Positions 62,528 to 64,000 of a stretch of 64,000 nt of DNA are shown in pieces. Position 1 is the stretch's first letter, and every line of letters starts with the position of its first letter. The position numbers were made by a program, and so were the translations under genes. A model generated the notes under the pieces. It was not told where the DNA came from and ran no database searches. It was given only the letters and a program-made list of their open reading frames with translations. The stretch spans positions 496,001 to 560,000 of the forward strand of contig NZ_JABBNT010000003.1 of NCBI RefSeq assembly GCF_012926505.1, read 5' to 3'. Source of the DNA: Pacificispira spongiicola (lineage in GTDB: Bacteria; Pseudomonadota; Alphaproteobacteria; UBA8366; Aestuariispiraceae).

Positions 62528-63447
62528 TCGCGCGGCGGCTTGCCGCCGATCGCCGTCGTTACCCCGGCGGCTTGGCGGCGAATAAGCGTGCCGATTTCCG
62601 GCAGGCGTTCGTCGGGAATGCGGGCGCGCGGTCCCGAAATGGATATTGCCGCCACCGGTTCCCCATATTCGTTGAAGATCGGCGCGGCGACACAGCGCAG
62701 ACCGACCGCGTGTTCCTCGTCATCGATGGCGTAACCGCGTGTCCGTGCCCGCGCCACATCGTCCAACAGCGTTACGCCGTTTCGGATCGTGCGGTCGGTA
62801 TATTGCCGGAAGCCCAGCAGTTTCGCCCGGTCGCCCGCCGCATCCGGCGACAATCCGGCCAACAAGGCCTTTCCGACGCCGGATGCGTGCAGCGGCGCCC
62901 GGCCGCCCGGCGGGGCGAGGGCGCGCATCATCTGACGGCTTTCGACCTGGGACAGATAGATCGTCTCCTCCCCGTCCAGGATGGCGAGGTTTACGGATTC
63001 CCCGCTTTCCTCCATCGCGCGATACATGAACGGGCGCGCGATCCCGACCACATCCCGGTTGCGCAGGAAACCCGCCCCGACAATGAAGGCCTGAACCCCG
63101 GCGAACCACAGGCCGCGTTCGGGATCCTGCGTCACATAGCGGCGGCTTTCCAGGCTTTTCAACAGCCGATGGGCGGTCGACGGCGCCAAATCGGCGGCTT
63201 GCGCCAAATCGCCCAGCGTTGTGCCTTCGGCATGGGCGGCGACCGCTTCCAACAGCGACAGGGCGCGGTTCAGCGACCGGACGCCGCCTTCACTGTTGCC
63301 CGCGCCTGCCCCTGCCGTTTCAGAAGGATCGAATTTTCCGTTTCCCTGTTTGTCTGCGCCCAGCTTTGCGCCAAGACCCGTCCCGGCCGGACGGCCCCGC
63401 CGCCTCGGTTTGGCTGCCATATCTGGTTTATCCGTTTGGTCCGACAT
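62512..63447 (-). CDS. IclR-family transcriptional regulator
   Basis: A 311-residue regulator. The N-terminal extension of about 55 residues is Gly/Ala/Lys-rich and includes an AT-hook-like PRRRGRPAG. The winged helix-turn-helix is at about 57-115 (SLNRALSLLEAVAAHAEGTT, APSTAHRLLKSLESRRYV), and the IclR effector domain (about 130-305) has RAPLHASGVGKALLAGL and EPVAAISISGPRARI. The effector is unknown. It is divergent from pyruvate kinase, with palindromes in between. Its 3' end overlaps ubiX by 16 nt. Confidence 0.9.
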   Translation of the reverse strand: MSDQTDKPDMAAKPRRRGRPAGTGLGAKLGADKQGNGKFDPSETAGAGAGNSEGGVRSLNRALSLLEAVAAHAEGTTLGDLAQAADLAPSTAHRLLKSLESRRYVTQDPERGLWFAGVQAFIVGAGFLRNRDVVGIARPFMYRAMEESGESVNLAILDGEETIYLSQVESRQMMRALAPPGGRAPLHASGVGKALLAGLSPDAAGDRAKLLGFRQYTDRTIRNGVTLLDDVARARTRGYAIDDEEHAVGLRCVAAPIFNEYGEPVAAISISGPRARIPDERLPEIGTLIRRQAAGVTTAIGGKPPRDYPAA

Positions 63448-63482
63448 AAAAATCCAATCGCAAGGTTTCGTTCAGTGCATTT

Positions 63483-63497
63483 TTCCATAGAATGGAA
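63483..63497. promoter_or_regulatory. Palindrome upstream of IclR gene, candidate operator
   Basis: TTCCAT and ATGGAA form a perfect inverted repeat with a 3-bp spacer, 36 nt from the IclR start. A second, overlapping inverted repeat, GGAATTG (63494-63500) with CAATTCC (63511-63517), extends it. TTCC/GGAA half-sites are typical of IclR-family operators, so autoregulation is inferred. Confidence 0.55.
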
Positions 63498-63576
63498 TTG
63501 TCCGACCGGTCAATTCCAACAAGGCGAGATTTGGCACGTATATTGTGTTGCACTGCACAGGGAAGCGTCATTTTAT

Positions 63577-63588
63577 AGGTACGTACCT
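63577..63588. promoter_or_regulatory. 12-bp palindrome between IclR and pyk
   Basis: AGGTACGTACCT is a perfect 12-bp palindrome lying 130 nt upstream of the pyruvate kinase start codon, in the gap with the divergent IclR gene. Its symmetry suits a dimeric regulator. Which one is unknown. Confidence 0.35.
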
Positions 63589-63718
63589 CACACTCATCGG
63601 GTGTTCGGTGCCGGATCGGCGTGCTTTCTGTTTGAACCGAACGGATGTGGACGACAGAAAACGGCAACAGTTTGCTGCCAATAAAAAGAACTCGAATGGA
63701 ATTTAGGGGAGCGCGACC

Positions 63719-64000
63719 ATGCGTCGACAGCATCGCACGAAAATCGTAGCCACTTTGGGACCGGGAACCGCGACGGCGGAGGCGATCGAATCGCTGTTCG
63801 ATGCCGGGGTCGATGTCTTCCGGCTGAATTTCAGCCACGGCGCCCATGAAGAACACAAGGCGCGCCTGGATGCGATCCGCGACTTGGAACGCCGCTCCGC
63901 CCGCCCGATCGCCGTGATGCTCGACCTGCAAGGGCCGAAGCTGCGTATCGGGGTCTTCAAGGACGGTCCGATCGAACTGGCCGAGGGGGACAAGTTCCGC
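63719..64000 (+). CDS. pyk: Pyruvate kinase, N-terminal part (cut by window end)
   Basis: Final glycolytic step, phosphoenolpyruvate plus ADP to pyruvate plus ATP. The visible 94 residues show RRQHRTKIVATLGPGTATAE, then VDVFRLNFSHGAHEEHKARL with the active-site Arg and the Asn, Ser and His that bind potassium and nucleotide. MLDLQGPKLRIGVF follows. AGGGGA precedes the ATG at 63719. The gene runs off the right edge. It faces away from the IclR regulator, which may control it. Confidence 0.94.
   Translation, partial: MRRQHRTKIVATLGPGTATAEAIESLFDAGVDVFRLNFSHGAHEEHKARLDAIRDLERRSARPIAVMLDLQGPKLRIGVFKDGPIELAEGDKFR

Overview
The window is about 64 kb of GC-rich DNA whose protein families point to an alphaproteobacterium, probably of the Rhodospirillales type. 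The evidence is a ChvG/ChvI-like two-component pair, a small SRP RNA near dnaX-ybaB-recR, DUF1285, DUF6111, DUF952 and TIGR01459-type HAD genes, a TipF-like degenerate EAL protein and REP-like intergenic palindromes. No rRNA, tRNA, CRISPR array, insertion sequence or integrase was seen. The species cannot be fixed from sequence reading alone.

Layout. (1) 28-6205: a four-gene Yej-like peptide ABC importer (fused double ATPase, periplasmic binding protein, two permeases). (2) 6380-10675, minus strand: LysR regulator, chvG, chvI, SPOUT methyltransferase. (3) 10773-14099: asparaginase II, pyrF, a low-GC membrane protein and trpF, followed by a 265-bp gap made almost entirely of inverted repeats. 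(4) 14365-18671: a divergent pair, a DMGDH/sarcosine dehydrogenase-like flavoprotein and an AruI-like ThDP enzyme. (5) 18732-25332: SRP RNA, then a GST/TetR pair around a 24-bp palindrome, then dnaX-ybaB-recR, a GATase and a DUF4139 protein. (6) 25404-31679: mutS with a small membrane protein, then convergent SGNH hydrolase, CCA nucleotidyltransferase, DUF6111, Nudix and DUF1285 genes. (7) 31800-38565: a MoxR-DUF58-BatA/DUF4159-large membrane protein operon. (8) 38683-43908: class V aminotransferase, HAD phosphatase, TipF-like protein, pyrD, DUF952.

(9) 44001-55520 is the accessory region. A near-consensus sigma70 promoter and a 322-bp leader precede a cassette in the late-gene order of T7-like podoviruses: capsid, small decoration-like protein, intrinsic terminator, gp11-like adaptor, gp12-like nozzle, internal-virion-like protein, tail fibre, possible small terminase, large terminase, then DUF2730, SleB-like hydrolase, 3TM holin and a peptidoglycan-binding/zinc-ribbon protein. 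No portal, scaffold, integrase, repressor, polymerase or replication gene is visible. This is the best candidate for an undescribed system: either a decaying prophage or a domesticated virion cassette.

(10) 55533-64000: methyltransferase and diguanylate cyclase, acyl-CoA ligase and class IV aminotransferase, a Cro/CI regulator, an AT-rich intergenic segment, a 55-residue DUF465 gene, ubiX, an IclR regulator with palindromes in its upstream region, and the start of pyruvate kinase, which is cut by the window edge.
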